Shown here piece after piece: positions 62,687-64,000 of a stretch of 64,000 nucleotides of DNA (position 1 is the stretch's first letter; each line of letters starts with the position of its first letter). The stretch covers positions 34,977-98,976 of the forward strand of contig JACPSW010000012.1 in the NCBI GenBank assembly GCA_016193045.1, read 5' to 3'. Source of the stretch: Candidatus Rokuibacteriota bacterium. GTDB lineage: Bacteria; Methylomirabilota; Methylomirabilia; Rokubacteriales; CSP1-6. The notes below the pieces were generated by a model, which saw nothing but the letters and a program-made list of their open reading frames with translations, made no database searches and had not been told where the DNA came from. A program made the position numbers and the translations under genes.

Positions 62687-63940
62687 ATGGCCATAACGAA
62701 AGTGGTGATGCCCAAGCTCTCCGAGGCCATGGAGAGCGGGAAGGTCATCAAGTGGGTCAAGAAGGAAGGGGATCGCGTCGAGGGCGGAGAGATCATCGCC
62801 GAGATCGAGACGGACAAGGCCGACATCGAGCTCGAAGCGTTCGGGTCGGGCGTGCTCCGGAAGATCGTCGTGCCGGTCGGCGAGCGCGCCCCCGTCGGGG
62901 GGCTGATCGCGGTCATCGCCGAGGCGGCCGACGACATCGCCGGCCTCCTGGCGGGCGCTCCCGCTCCCCCTGTGGCGGCGGCCCCACCGCCGCCCGTCTC
63001 ACCGCCGCCCCCGCCGAGAGCGGTCGCGCCGCCCCCGCCCCCTCGCCCGATCGCTCCGGCGCCGGTCCCCGTGCCGGTGGCGGTCCCCGGTGGCCGGGTC
63101 AAGGCCTCGCCCCTGGCCAAGAAGGTCGCGGCCCGCTCTGGCGTCGATCTCCGGCTCGTTCAGGGGAGCGGTCCGGGGGGGCGCATCGTCCGGCGCGACG
63201 TCGAAGCCGTGATGACCGCGGCGCAGGCGCCCGCGGCGATCCCTGCGGCTCCCGGCGCTGAGTATCAGGACGTGCCGCTGTCCTCCATCCGCGCGGCCAT
63301 CGCCAGGCGGATGCCGCTGGCCAAGGCGCCGGTTCCCCACTTCTACGTGACCGTCGAGGTCGCGATGGACCGGGCCTGGGAGCTCCGGGAGGAGCTGAAC
63401 GCCCTCGAGGGGCAGCCCAAGATCTCCGTGACCGACATGATCGTCAAGGCGTGCGCCCAGGCGCTGACGCGGCACCCCGAGGTGAACGCCTCCTTTCAGG
63501 GTGAGAGCGTCCGCGTGAACTACCGGGTCCACCTGGGGCTGGCCGTGGCGCTGGACGAGGGGCTCATCACGCCGGTGCTGCGCAACTGCGAGGCGAAGTC
63601 GCTCGCCCAGATCGCCGTGGACGGGCGCGACCTGGTGGAGCGCGCGCGCGCCCGCAAGCTCAGGGCGCCGGAGCTGTCGGGCGCGACCTTCTCCGTGTCC
63701 AACCTCGGCATGTTCGACGTGGACGAATTCTCGGCCATCATCAACCCTCCCGAGGGCGCCATTCTGGCCGTCGGGGCGGTCAAGGTCATCCCCGTCGTGG
63801 AGGAGGGCCGGATCGGGATGGGCCGGCGCATGAAGGTGACACTCTCCTGCGATCATCGGGTGATGGACGGCGCGATGGGCGCCCGGTTCCTTCAGACCCT
63901 GAAGCAGTTCCTGGAGGAGCCGCTGCGGCTATTGGTCTAG
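62687..63940 (+). CDS. pdhC: Dihydrolipoamide acyltransferase E2 component
   Basis: This 417-residue E2 protein has one N-terminal lipoyl domain (lipoyl-Lys in EIETDKADIELE, about residue 43), then a Pro/Ala-rich linker at residues 90-135. A peripheral-subunit binding domain (KASPLAKKVAARSGVDLRLV, GPGGRIVRRDV) and the catalytic core ending in SCDHRVMDGAMGARFL follow. AGGAGG lies six bases before the ATG. Its stop TAG is the first three bases of a MITE copy, so insertion fixed the present C-terminus (EEPLRLLV), which is still of normal length. It is the likely target of LipA. Confidence 0.94.
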   Translation: MAITKVVMPKLSEAMESGKVIKWVKKEGDRVEGGEIIAEIETDKADIELEAFGSGVLRKIVVPVGERAPVGGLIAVIAEAADDIAGLLAGAPAPPVAAAPPPPVSPPPPPRAVAPPPPPRPIAPAPVPVPVAVPGGRVKASPLAKKVAARSGVDLRLVQGSGPGGRIVRRDVEAVMTAAQAPAAIPAAPGAEYQDVPLSSIRAAIARRMPLAKAPVPHFYVTVEVAMDRAWELREELNALEGQPKISVTDMIVKACAQALTRHPEVNASFQGESVRVNYRVHLGLAVALDEGLITPVLRNCEAKSLAQIAVDGRDLVERARARKLRAPELSGATFSVSNLGMFDVDEFSAIINPPEGAILAVGAVKVIPVVEEGRIGMGRRMKVTLSCDHRVMDGAMGARFLQTLKQFLEEPLRLLV

Positions 63941-64000
63941 CGCGCATTATTCACGAACGGCGATGGCGCGACCGGGCGGGTGGCGCGGGGTGCAGTCCCC
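63938..64000. mobile_element. Second copy of the MITE-like element (left end only)
   Basis: From 63938 the sequence TAGCGCGCATTATTCACGAA and the following 40 bases repeat the left end at 62464 with few changes (CGATGGCGCG for CGATGCCGCG, GCGGGG for GCAGGG). The window ends inside it. Confidence 0.8.

Overview
The window is a high-GC, densely coded stretch from a Gram-negative bacterium. It carries an RND efflux pump, a fused LapA/LapB-like protein, a lipoprotein solute-binding protein and Tat and Sec export signals. The gene mix (many LIV-type ABC transporters, type III CoA-transferases, MmgE/PrpD and MaoC enzymes, two divergent complex I loci) resembles uncultured soil lineages such as Rokubacteria/Methylomirabilota. 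That placement is an inference from style and content; there is no rRNA in the window to settle it.

Region by region. 1-16050 is an organic-acid uptake and CoA-metabolism island. It holds two LIV-type transporters, an isocitrate-lyase/PEP-mutase family enzyme, a MaoC hydratase with a CitE-like lyase in overlapping frames, a DJ-1/PfpI protein, a CaiB-type CoA-transferase, an MmgE/PrpD protein and two hydrolases. A GT39-like membrane protein and a methyltransferase sit inside the second transporter operon. 16118-16400 has tRNA-Ala(GGC) and tRNA-Leu(CAA), followed by a gene-free stretch with a strong terminator. 16896-27341 is complex I cluster 1: nuoABC, a NIPSNAP gene, then nuoDHIJKLMN, with no nuoEFG. 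A 16-bp tandem repeat separates nuoK from nuoL. 27491-28931 is a TetR regulator with a palindromic operator and an ECF-like sigma factor. 29330-36998 is housekeeping: rplU, rpmA, obgE, proB, proA, nadD, rsfS, a DksA-like gene, a lapA-lapB fusion and comF. 37087-43914 is gapA-pgk-tpiA-secG running straight into a peptide/nickel-type ABC transporter. 43927-50735 holds an RND pump and its adaptor between decayed pieces: IS3 and IS91 transposases, a cupin and an ArsR regulator that has lost its DNA-binding domain. 50817-64000 has tRNA-Leu(GAG), lipA, complex I cluster 2 (nuoABCDEFGHIJK, no nuoLMN, with nuoG broken) and pyruvate-dehydrogenase-type E1alpha, E1beta and E2 genes.

The most striking feature is the complementarity of the two complex I loci. 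Cluster 1 has the pump subunits L, M, N but no NADH module; cluster 2 has the NADH module E, F, G but no L, M, N. Cluster 2 lies between lipoyl synthase and a lipoyl-dependent 2-oxoacid dehydrogenase that would make NADH. Other signals not explained by ordinary genes are a three-copy two-hairpin intergenic repeat with a compensatory base-pair change, a 213-bp MITE-like element whose second copy supplies the stop codon of the E2 gene, and several promoters placed so that transcripts would begin at or within a few bases of the start codon.
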